In this document: one piece after another, positions 34,835 through 41,844 of the stretch
How positions within the stretch are numbered: the stretch's first letter is position 1
Layout of the letters: every line of letters begins with the position of its first letter
Assembly (NCBI GenBank): GCA_023258975.1
Contig: JAHFRD010000003.1
Location: 186,001-250,000, forward strand
Source of the DNA: Hydrogenophilales bacterium
GTDB taxonomy: Bacteria > Pseudomonadota > Gammaproteobacteria > Burkholderiales > Thiobacillaceae
Length of the DNA: 64,000 nt
Direction of reading: 5' to 3'
Notes under the pieces: generated by a model
The model's database searches: none
What the model was told of the DNA's origin: nothing
The model's input: the letters and a program-made list of their open reading frames with translations, nothing else
Program-made: the position numbers and the translations under genes

Positions 34835-35410
34835 TTCGAGCACCACGGTCTTCATGTTGTCGTAGAGCACTTGCCGGGGTACGCCGCCGAAAGTGGTGAA
34901 GGCGTGTTCGTGGCAGGCGATGAGGGTATCCACCTTCATGTCGCTGACGAATTCGACCTGGCTGGCCCGACTGTGACCGAGGGTGGCGCAGAAGGCGTAG
35001 AGCGGGCGCGCGCCTTTGCGGAATTCGACCCAGTCGACCTGCATCTGGGCGCCGGGTTCGGTTTCGAAGCGCACCACGGACTCGACTGGCAGCACCGGCT
35101 TCAAGCCGCGCATGAACGCGCGTAATTGGCTGGCGCCGCCCGTGTAGCCCAGCGCGGCGATCTCCCGTTGCAGCACGGTGGCCGGGATCCAGTCGGGCTT
35201 CGCGGCGGCTTGGCGCTCGCGCAGGTAGCGCTCATAGGCGGCCAGTCTACTGGGGCGCCTGGCTTTCCGCTCGTGGCGCGGCAAGCCAGGCGCCGCCAGA
35301 TGCGCCCTGACCGTGTTCACCGCGCATCCCACTTCCGCCGCGATTCGACGCAGGCTCAACCCCTGCTTCCTCAAGATTTCGATTTCCACACACACTTCGT
35401 CACTGATCAT
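34835..35410 (-). pseudogene. istA: Truncated IS21 transposase gene istA
   Basis: About 192 codons remain. There is an N-terminal helix-turn-helix (ISDEVCVEIEIL, LSLRRIAAEVGCAVNTVRAHL), then the start of the catalytic core with the first Asp (MQVDWVEF) and the second (VLYDNMKTVV). The homology ends at VVLE near 34835 and the frame continues into unrelated sequence. The catalytic glutamate is lost, so no transposase can be made. Confidence 0.85.
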
Positions 35411-35497
35411 CAGGGCTCCGAAAAAACCCTGATCGTCTCCGTTCGGTGTGTCAGTTTTCAATCGGCAAGCTGTGTCAAATTACATCCGGCAGTGACA
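34835..35497 (-). mobile_element. IS21-family insertion sequence fragment
   Basis: The outer end is at 35497, where the minus strand begins TGTCACTGCCGGATG, followed by repeated TTTGACAC and CTGACACA motifs, the multiple terminal repeats of IS21 elements. The element runs into istA and breaks off near 34835; the rest of istA, istB and the other terminal repeat are missing. It interrupts an IS4-type transposase gene. Confidence 0.8.
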
Positions 35498-35697
35498 GGA
35501 GCGAGGATGGTTTCCCATTCGAGGTCGTCCTGAGCCAGATAGCGATACGCCGCTTGGGTTTCCGCCCAGCCGCCGCACGCTTGCGGAATGCTGGCCATCG
35601 GCTTGGCGGCCATGCGCTCCGCCAGCAGTACCGTGCGCTTGTCCAGACGCCGGTCGCCCAGGTCGATATCCTTGAATTCCTCCGCCGCCCAACTCAT
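35498..35697 (-). pseudogene. IS4-family (Tn5-like) transposase, N-terminal fragment
   Basis: About 66 codons (MSWAAEEFKDIDLGD, RRLDKRTVLLAERMA, SIPQACGGWAETQAAYRYL, LEWETILAP) encode the DNA-binding domain at the start of Tn5-like transposases. The gene is cut at 35497 by the IS21 end; the remaining catalytic part is not seen in the window. Confidence 0.8.
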
Positions 35698-35700
35698 CAC

Positions 35701-36003
35701 CTTCGCCCCACGTTTCTTGAAAAGTCAGCACGTTACGGGCAGGTGTTGAGGTTGAGTGTAATGGCATGGGCTAAACCCGAATGTCGACGGCCGTACTTCG
35801 GTCCATGCTTATCCGTTTAACGCATGCAAGCGTCGCCGGTAGTGCGCGGGCTGTAGCGCCGGCTTTATGTCCCACAGGGACGGTATCCTTTAGGGCCAGC
35901 CGGCTGGTTCAAAAGACGCCGGCTGGAAGCCGGCGCTACGGGCGGCTACACGGCGTTGCGCCGCCAATCACGGGCCACCACATCGGGTGCCTGTGTGCGT
36001 TAA
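35701..36003. other. Non-coding stretch with composite REP
   Basis: No supported gene. It contains the composite REP at 35852-35939 and otherwise only short frames. It lies between two transposase remnants, which suggests decayed mobile DNA. Confidence 0.6.
35852..35939. repeat. Long composite REP (copy 1)
   Basis: Outer arms TGTAGCGCCGGC and GCCGGCGCTAC enclose a roughly 50-base core containing GTCCCACAGGGAC (itself a hairpin) and GGTATCCTTTAGGGCCAGC. The same core, with few changes, occurs at 39183-39254. It starts 65 bases upstream of the RAYT remnant on the same side. Confidence 0.88.
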
Positions 36004-36324
36004 CCGGATAAGCACGCTTCGGTCTATCGCGAGCTATTCCGCCATGCGCTGGAACCTGGCGTGGTAGATGCCATTCGCGATGCGACCAATGGGAACTTTG
36101 CCCTGGGTGGCAGTCGCTTTGCCGCAGAGATCAGCGCCACGCTTGGCCGACGGGCTGCGCCTGGAATGCCTGGGCGCCCCAGGAAGTCCGCAGAACCGGA
36201 GTCGGAAGACTTGTTTGGCTGCAAACGTGGTCTGTCCCCGTTTTCCGGCTTCGACCAGGGAGTCGGATGCCCGACCGGCTTGAAAGCCACGCCACCACCT
36301 AAATATAAGATTTCGTTGATATAA
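36004..36324 (+). pseudogene. C-terminal remnant of a REP-associated tyrosine transposase (RAYT)
   Basis: The frame from 36004 encodes VYRELFRHALEPG, VVDAIRDATNGNFALG, SRFAAEISATLGRR and PGRPRK, the conserved C-terminal end of RAYT (TnpA-REP) proteins. The catalytic HuH and tyrosine part is absent; an in-frame TAA sits at 36001. The similarity ends near 36230, after which the frame runs into unrelated sequence. RAYTs recognise GTAG-headed REP hairpins, and such hairpins are common in this window. Confidence 0.8.
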
Positions 36325-36369
36325 TCCGCGCCCAATTGCGTCTACTCTCGCGTTCAGGAGACCCCCCCC

Positions 36370-36621
36370 ATGCCGATCTACGCCTACAAATGTTCCGCCT
36401 GCGGCCATGAGCAGGATGTCATGCAGAAAATGAGCGATGCGCCGCTCACCGCCTGCCCCGCCTGCGGCCAGGCGACGTATGCCAAGCAACTCACCGCCGC
36501 CGGTTTCCAGCTCAAGGGCAACGGCTATTACGCTACCGACTTCAAGAACAAGCCGGCCACGCCCGCGTCTGCCAACGCTCCCGCCTGCGGCACCGGCGCC
36601 TGTCCGGCCTGCGTCAGCTGA
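36370..36621 (+). CDS. FmdB-family zinc-ribbon protein
   Basis: An 83-residue protein with a zinc ribbon C8-x2-C11 ... C29-x2-C32 (MPIYAYKCSACG and CPACG), typical of the FmdB putative regulatory family. After a linker (YYATDFKNKPAT) the C-terminus carries three further cysteines. It precedes the DUF502 membrane protein gene and aspS, an order common in betaproteobacteria. A CAGGAG ribosome-binding site is present. Confidence 0.9.
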   Translation: MPIYAYKCSACGHEQDVMQKMSDAPLTACPACGQATYAKQLTAAGFQLKGNGYYATDFKNKPATPASANAPACGTGACPACVS

Positions 36622-36694
36622 TCGGCGCTTTCCGACGAAACGGGGCGGAGATTCATCTCCGCCCTTCGTTTTGTCTGGCCCCCTCCGAAACCTT

Positions 36695-37312
36695 ATGAAA
36701 CGCTATTTCATTACCGGCCTGCTGATCTGGGTGCCGCTGGGCATCACGATCTGGGTGCTCTCCGCCCTGCTCGGGGCGATGGATCAGACCCTGCTGTTGC
36801 TGCCCGAGCACTGGCGCCCGCATTATTGGCTGGGCGTGCATATCCCCGGCCTGGGCGTGATTCTCACCGGCGTGGTCATCATCCTCACCGGCTTGTTCGC
36901 GGCCAATCTGATTGGCCAGCGTCTGGTACGGTTCTGGGAAAGCCTGCTGCAACGCATCCCGGTGGTGAAATCCATCTACGGCAGCGTCAAGCAGGTTTCC
37001 GACACCCTGTTGTCCGGCTCCGGCCTGGCCTTCAAGAAGGTGCTGCTGGTGCGCTACCCGCACCCGCAAGCCTGGTCGCTGGCGTTTCAGACCAACATCC
37101 CCAGCGAGGTGCGCGGGCAATTCGAGGCGGAATATGTGGCGGTGTTCATTCCGACCACGCCCAGCCCGGTCAACGGTTTCTATTTCTATGTGCGCCGTGA
37201 CGAAACCATCGAACTCGACATGAGCGTCGATGCCGCGCTGAAAGCCATCGTTTCGATGGGTGTGGTGGCGCCGGCGATGAAGCTGGAAGTGGCCAACTAC
37301 CCCGGCGATTGA
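36695..37312 (+). CDS. DUF502 family inner-membrane protein
   Basis: A 205-residue protein with two N-terminal membrane helices (about residues 5-28 and 52-75) and a soluble C-terminal domain. Family hallmarks: GLLIWVPLGITIWVL, RIPVVKSIYGSVKQV, YVAVFIPTTPSPVNGF and the SMGVV end. The function is unknown. The conserved neighbourhood fmdB-DUF502-aspS supports the call and a co-transcribed unit. Confidence 0.92.
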   Translation: MKRYFITGLLIWVPLGITIWVLSALLGAMDQTLLLLPEHWRPHYWLGVHIPGLGVILTGVVIILTGLFAANLIGQRLVRFWESLLQRIPVVKSIYGSVKQVSDTLLSGSGLAFKKVLLVRYPHPQAWSLAFQTNIPSEVRGQFEAEYVAVFIPTTPSPVNGFYFYVRRDETIELDMSVDAALKAIVSMGVVAPAMKLEVANYPGD

Positions 37313-37342
37313 TCTCCATTTACTGATTAGCAGGATTCACTC

Positions 37343-39139
37343 ATGCGTACTCATTACTGCGGCGCCGTTGGTGCCACCCCTGGCGCCGACCACATCGGCC
37401 AGATCGTCACCCTTTGCGGCTGGGCCTCGCGCCGGCGCGACCACGGCGGCGTCATCTTCATCGACCTGCGCGACCGCGAAGGCACGGTGCAGGTGGTGAT
37501 CGACCCGGACACCCCGGAAGCCTTCAAGACCGCCGAGGACACGCGCAACGAATTCGTGCTCAAAGTGGTCGGCCGCGTGCGCGCCCGTCCCGCCGGCACC
37601 GAGAACGCCAACCTGCCCACCGGCATGGTCGAGGTGCTCACACAAAGCCTGGAGGTGCTGAACCCTTCGCTGACGCCGCCGTTCCAGATCGACGACGAGA
37701 ACCTCAGCGAGAACATCCGCCTGCAATACCGCTACCTCGACCTGCGCCGCGAGCCGATGCAGAAGAACCTGCGCCTGCGCTACCGCGTCTCCAAGCTGAT
37801 GCGCGATTACCTCGACGGCAACGGCTTCATGGAGGTGGAGACGCCGATGCTGACCCGTAGCACCCCGGAAGGCGCGCGCGATTATCTGGTGCCCTCGCGC
37901 GTGCATGACGGCATGTTCTACGCGCTGCCGCAGTCGCCGCAGTTGTTCAAGCAGTTGCTGATGGTGGCCGGCTTCGACCGCTATTTCCAGATCACCAAGT
38001 GTTTCCGCGACGAGGACCTGCGCGCCGACCGCCAGCCGGAATTCACCCAGGTGGATATGGAGACCTCGTTCATGGGCGAGGAGGAGATCATGGGCCTGGT
38101 GGAAAGCATGATCCGCGACATGTTCCAGAAGGCGCAGGGCGTCGAACTGCCCGCCGCCTTCCAGCGCATGAGTTACGCCGAGGCGATGGCGCGCTATGGT
38201 TCCGACAAGCCGGACATGCGCGTTACCCTGGAAATCACCGAACTGACCGAGGTGATGAAGGACGTCGATTTCAAGGTGTTCTCCGGCCCCGCCAACGACG
38301 CCAAGGGCCGCGTCGCCGCCCTGCGCGTGCCGAAGGGCGGCGAGATGTCGCGCGGCGAGATCGACGGTCTCACCGAATTCGCCAAAATCTATGGCGCCAA
38401 GGGTTTGGCCTGGATCAAGGTCAACGAAGCGGCCAAGGGTCGCGAGGGCCTGCAATCCCCCATCGTCAAGAATATCCATGACGCAGCGCTGGCCGAGATT
38501 CTCGCGCGCACCGGCGCGCAAGACGGCGACATCCTGTTCTTCGGCGCCGACCGTGCCAAGGTGGTGAACGACACCCTTGGGGCGCTACGCGCCAAGATCG
38601 GCCACGAGAAGGGCCATGTCGATGGCCGCGCCTGGGCGCCGCTGTGGGTGGTGGATTTCCCGATGTTCGAGTTCAACGAGGATGAGAACCGCTGGGACGC
38701 CCTGCATCATCCCTTCACCGCGCCGAAGGACGGCCACGAGGAATATCTGGCGAGCGACCCCGGCCGCGCGTTATCGAAGGCCTACGACATGGTGCTGAAC
38801 GGCTGGGAAGTCGGCGGCGGCTCGGTGCGTATCCACAAAGAGGCGGTGCAGGAAAAGGTGTTCGCCGCGTTGAACATCGGCGAGGAAGAACGCCGCGAGA
38901 AGTTCGGCTTCCTGCTCGACGCCCTGCAATACGGCGCGCCGCCGCACGGCGGCCTGGCCTTCGGCCTGGATCGCCTGGTCACCCTGATGACCGGCGCCGA
39001 ATCCATCCGCGACGTGATCGCCTTCCCGAAAACCCAGCGCGCCTCCTGCCTGATGACCAGCGCCCCCAACGCGGTGGACGAGAAGCAGTTGCGCGAACTG
39101 CATATCCGGTTGCGCCAGAAGGCGGTTGAACCAGGCTGA
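37343..39139 (+). CDS. aspS: Aspartyl-tRNA synthetase
   Basis: A 598-residue class II synthetase, the bacterial length. The N-terminal OB-fold ([18 protein letters not shown]) is followed by the catalytic core with motif 2 [16 protein letters not shown], a GAD insertion domain (about 290-420) and motif 3 [13 protein letters not shown]. It charges tRNA-Asp. Because no asn-specific data are visible, whether it also charges tRNA-Asn is unknown. It ends 43 bases before the second composite REP. Confidence 0.97.
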   Translation: MRTHYCGAVGATPGADHIGQIVTLCGWASRRRDHGGVIFIDLRDREGTVQVVIDPDTPEAFKTAEDTRNEFVLKVVGRVRARPAGTENANLPTGMVEVLTQSLEVLNPSLTPPFQIDDENLSENIRLQYRYLDLRREPMQKNLRLRYRVSKLMRDYLDGNGFMEVETPMLTRSTPEGARDYLVPSRVHDGMFYALPQSPQLFKQLLMVAGFDRYFQITKCFRDEDLRADRQPEFTQVDMETSFMGEEEIMGLVESMIRDMFQKAQGVELPAAFQRMSYAEAMARYGSDKPDMRVTLEITELTEVMKDVDFKVFSGPANDAKGRVAALRVPKGGEMSRGEIDGLTEFAKIYGAKGLAWIKVNEAAKGREGLQSPIVKNIHDAALAEILARTGAQDGDILFFGADRAKVVNDTLGALRAKIGHEKGHVDGRAWAPLWVVDFPMFEFNEDENRWDALHHPFTAPKDGHEEYLASDPGRALSKAYDMVLNGWEVGGGSVRIHKEAVQEKVFAALNIGEEERREKFGFLLDALQYGAPPHGGLAFGLDRLVTLMTGAESIRDVIAFPKTQRASCLMTSAPNAVDEKQLRELHIRLRQKAVEPG

Positions 39140-39182
39140 ACCTGGTCGCGGCGGAATTGGAAACGGGGGCTGCGGCCCCCGT

Positions 39183-39254
39183 TGTAGCGTCGGCTTTATG
39201 TCCCGCAGGGACGGTATCCTTTAGGGCCAGCGGGCTGTTTTAAAGACGCCGGCG
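39183..39254. repeat. Long composite REP (copy 2)
   Basis: Starts TTGTAGCGTCGGC, then repeats the core of copy 1 (GTCCCGCAGGGAC, GGTATCCTTTAGGGCCAGC) and ends GACGCCGGCG. The final GGAAGCCGGCGCTAC arm present in copy 1 is missing. It lies between aspS and the sodB remnant. Confidence 0.88.
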
Positions 39255-39257
39255 CAT

Positions 39258-39371
39258 TCATCTCTTGGCGAGGTTCTCCGCCGCGAAATCCCAATTGATG
39301 AGCTTGTCGAGCACGGCATTGACGTAATCTGCGCGACGGTTCTGGTAGTCCAGGTAGCAGGCGTGTTCCCC
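39258..39371 (-). pseudogene. sodB: C-terminal remnant of iron/manganese superoxide dismutase (sodB)
   Basis: Thirty-seven codons and a stop: [17 protein letters not shown], then [19 protein letters not shown]. This is the C-terminal end of Fe/Mn superoxide dismutase, including the metal-site histidine (the Trp-Glu-His-Ala sequence reads Gly-Glu-His-Ala here). Upstream of 39371 the frame is lost. The stop lies four bases from the composite REP. Confidence 0.85.
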
Positions 39372-39525
39372 TCCCGCACCCACGTACCACGCTTACGTGC
39401 GCGCCTGGCACGCAATACCTCCGGAGTGATACCTCTTCGTAACCCCCCCGCCGCGCTGGGCAAGCGGATAGATTTATCGTGATAGGGAAGCCATCCTGGT
39501 TCCCGACTGAAAAGAAGGTATTGGG

Positions 39526-40377
39526 ATGAAAGAAAACAACATTCACGGCGCGCGCCGACAATTTCTACTGGGCATGGCGGGTGTTGGCGTGGCCGCGCTG
39601 CTGCCGACGGGCGTGGCCTTCGCTGCGGGCATCACCGACATCGGCGACGCCATCAACAAGGCCGGCCGTCAGCGCATGCTCTCGCAGCGCATGGCCAAGG
39701 CCTACTGCCAGATCGGCCTGGGCATCCTGCCGGGGCGTTCGGAAAAAATTCTTGCCCTGTCGCTGCAACGGTTCAGCGATCAGTTGGCCGAACTCAAGGC
39801 CTATGCGCCGACGCCGGACGTCAAGGAAAGCTATGCCGAGTTGGACAAGCTCTGGCGTCGATACCAGAGCCTGCTTTCCGGCAAGCCCAACCTCGAAAAC
39901 GCCCGCCTGATCGCCACCCTCAACGAGGACGTGTTGCGCACCGCGCACCTGGCGACGACGCAACTGGAACTGCACGCCGCCAGCAATGTCGGCCGTCTCA
40001 TCAACGTCGCCGGCCGCCAGCGCATGCTGTCGCAGCGCATGGCCAAGTTCTACATGTTCCGCCAATGGGGCATCAAATCCGCCTCGATGGAACAGGAGGC
40101 GCAACTGGCGCGGCGCGAATTCATCAGCGCCCTGGATGCCCTCGGCAAGGCGCAGGAAAACGACAGCGCCATCAAAAACGAACTGGAACTGGCGCGCATG
40201 CAGTGGCTGTTCTTCGATGAGGCGCTGAAACAGCAGGATGTCGGCGGCAAGGACATGATGACCTACGCCACCAACGTCGCCACCACCAGCGAGCGCCTGC
40301 TTGAAGTGATGGACCGCGTCACCGGACATTACGCCCGCATCAGCGCCGCCTCATCCACGCCGGAACGCAAGCGCTGA
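39526..40377 (+). CDS. Exported protein with two PilJ/NarX-type sensory domains
   Basis: A 283-residue protein. The N-terminus RRQFLLGMAGVGVAALL looks like a Tat signal. The mature part has two PilJ N-terminal-like domains, each opening with an identical AGRQRMLSQRMAK motif (about residues 46-58 and 164-176); this is the four-helix domain found in type IV pilus chemoreceptors and in NarX. No HAMP or signalling domain and no membrane anchor follow, so it is a free periplasmic binding protein. An AGAAGG ribosome-binding site is present. Its role is unknown. Confidence 0.85.
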   Translation: MKENNIHGARRQFLLGMAGVGVAALLPTGVAFAAGITDIGDAINKAGRQRMLSQRMAKAYCQIGLGILPGRSEKILALSLQRFSDQLAELKAYAPTPDVKESYAELDKLWRRYQSLLSGKPNLENARLIATLNEDVLRTAHLATTQLELHAASNVGRLINVAGRQRMLSQRMAKFYMFRQWGIKSASMEQEAQLARREFISALDALGKAQENDSAIKNELELARMQWLFFDEALKQQDVGGKDMMTYATNVATTSERLLEVMDRVTGHYARISAASSTPERKR

Positions 40378-40384
40378 ACCTTGT

Positions 40385-40417
40385 TGTAGCGCCGCCGGCA
40401 GCCCGGCCGGTGCTACA
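40385..40417. repeat. REP element, family A (supplies a stop codon)
   Basis: TGTAGC ... GCTACA ends around GCCGCCGGC/GCCCGGCCGG. It fills the gap between two convergent genes, and bases 40413-40415 (TAG on the minus strand) are the stop codon of mdeA. Confidence 0.8.
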
Positions 40418-41612
40418 CGGCGGCCAGCGCCTGTTCCAGGTCGGCTTGCAGGTCTTCGATGTCCTCCAGCCCAACCGACAGCCTGACCAGGCCGGGGCTG
40501 ATTCCATGCTCCGCCTGTTGTTCCGGGGTGTAGGTGGAATGGGTCATGGAGGCGGGGTGCTGCACCAGGGTTTCCGCGTCGCCCAGGCTGACGGCGCGAG
40601 TGCACAGCTTGAGCGTGTCCATGAAAACACGGCCGGCCGCGAAACCTCCTTTCAATTCCAGCGCGATCATGCCGCCCGCCTGGCGCATCTGGCGTTGCGC
40701 CAGCGCGTATTGCGGAAACTCGGGCAGGCCGGGATAGGACACGCCGGCCACGGCGGGGTGCGCGGCCAGGTAGCGGGCCAGGGCAGTGGCGCCGGCGCAG
40801 TGCCGATCCATGCGGATGGCCAGGGTTTTCAGGCCGCGCAGCACCAGGAAGGCGTCGAACGGAGACATCACCGCGCCGGTCATTTCCTTGATGCCGAAGA
40901 AGCGCATGCGCTGAATATCCTCCTCCGGGCCGATCACCGCGCCGGCCAGCAGATCGCCGTGGCCGCCCAGGTATTTGGTGGCGGAATGCACCACGTAGGT
41001 GGCGCCCAGTTGCAAAGGGCGTTGCAGATAAGGCGTGCAGTACGTGTTGTCCACCATCAGGGGAACGCTGCGCGATTTGCCGATTTCCGCAACGGCGGCG
41101 ATGTCGATCAACCGCATGTTGGGGTTGGTCGGAGACTCGCAGAACAGCAGACGGGTACGTGGCGTGATGGCGGCCTCCAGCGCTTCCGGCCGGGTCATGT
41201 CGACCATGTTCACGGTCACGCCCAGGCGCGAAAGACCGTGATGGAAGAAACCGAAGGTGCAGCCATACAGGGTCTGGTCGGCGACGATTTCATCGCCCGC
41301 CTGCACCAGGCTGTAGATGGCCGAAGTGATGGCGCCCATGCCGGAGGCGGTGCACAAGGCCGCCGCCCCACCTTCCAGATCCGCCAGACGGCTTTCCAGC
41401 AGCGCCACGGTGGGATTGCCGACGCGCGAGTAGATGTAACCGGCGGATTCCCCGGCGAAACGCTGCCTGCCCTGCTCGGTGCTCTCGAAGGCGAAGGTGG
41501 AAGTCAGATAGATCGGAGGCACCAGCGCCCCCTCGTGCTCATGGGGATCGTGGTTCAGATGGATGGCGCGAGTGGCGAAGCCGAGGGGCTTGTAAGAATC
41601 AGCGGGTTTCAT
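40413..41612 (-). CDS. mdeA: Methionine gamma-lyase
   Basis: A 399-residue PLP enzyme of the Cys/Met metabolism family. It splits methionine to methanethiol, ammonia and 2-oxobutyrate. PLP lysine K213 is in VHSATKYLGGHGD, catalytic Y116 and the MGL-type C118 are in TLYGCTFGF; Cys at this place separates methionine gamma-lyases from cystathionine enzymes. Long identical stretches with Pseudomonas putida MGL (398 residues) are evident to memory, e.g. NTYCTPYLQRPL, VSLGDAE and QHPASMTHS. The ATG at 41612 aligns with that protein; 41639 is a longer alternative. Its TAG stop lies in a REP hairpin. Confidence 0.88.
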   Translation of the reverse strand: MKPADSYKPLGFATRAIHLNHDPHEHEGALVPPIYLTSTFAFESTEQGRQRFAGESAGYIYSRVGNPTVALLESRLADLEGGAAALCTASGMGAITSAIYSLVQAGDEIVADQTLYGCTFGFFHHGLSRLGVTVNMVDMTRPEALEAAITPRTRLLFCESPTNPNMRLIDIAAVAEIGKSRSVPLMVDNTYCTPYLQRPLQLGATYVVHSATKYLGGHGDLLAGAVIGPEEDIQRMRFFGIKEMTGAVMSPFDAFLVLRGLKTLAIRMDRHCAGATALARYLAAHPAVAGVSYPGLPEFPQYALAQRQMRQAGGMIALELKGGFAAGRVFMDTLKLCTRAVSLGDAETLVQHPASMTHSTYTPEQQAEHGISPGLVRLSVGLEDIEDLQADLEQALAAV

Positions 41613-41844
41613 GGTGATGGCTTGTTCGTGGCGATACATTCAGCATACATGCAGCGTCGAGGGAGGGTGACGCTCCCCCGTGTACCACGGCTCTGTTCGC
41701 GTCAGAAAAGCGTTGATTTATTCCCCGCCCCCGAGGCGGCTTCCGCAGAGTGCGGCAATGCGTCATAGGCATCATCACCGTTGCCTGAGCGGATCCACCA
41801 ACCCGAGCGGGTTCTCCGCCTGTCGTCCTGGATCCGGGTGAAAT

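Noticed and set aside
33501-36324. CRISPR array near csx16
   Set aside because: No regularly spaced direct repeats are present; the repeats seen are isolated REP hairpins.
41613-41844. Possible small gene between mdeA and the WbpM-like gene
   Set aside because: Short frames occur but none has a ribosome-binding site or recognisable sequence; it is treated as intergenic.
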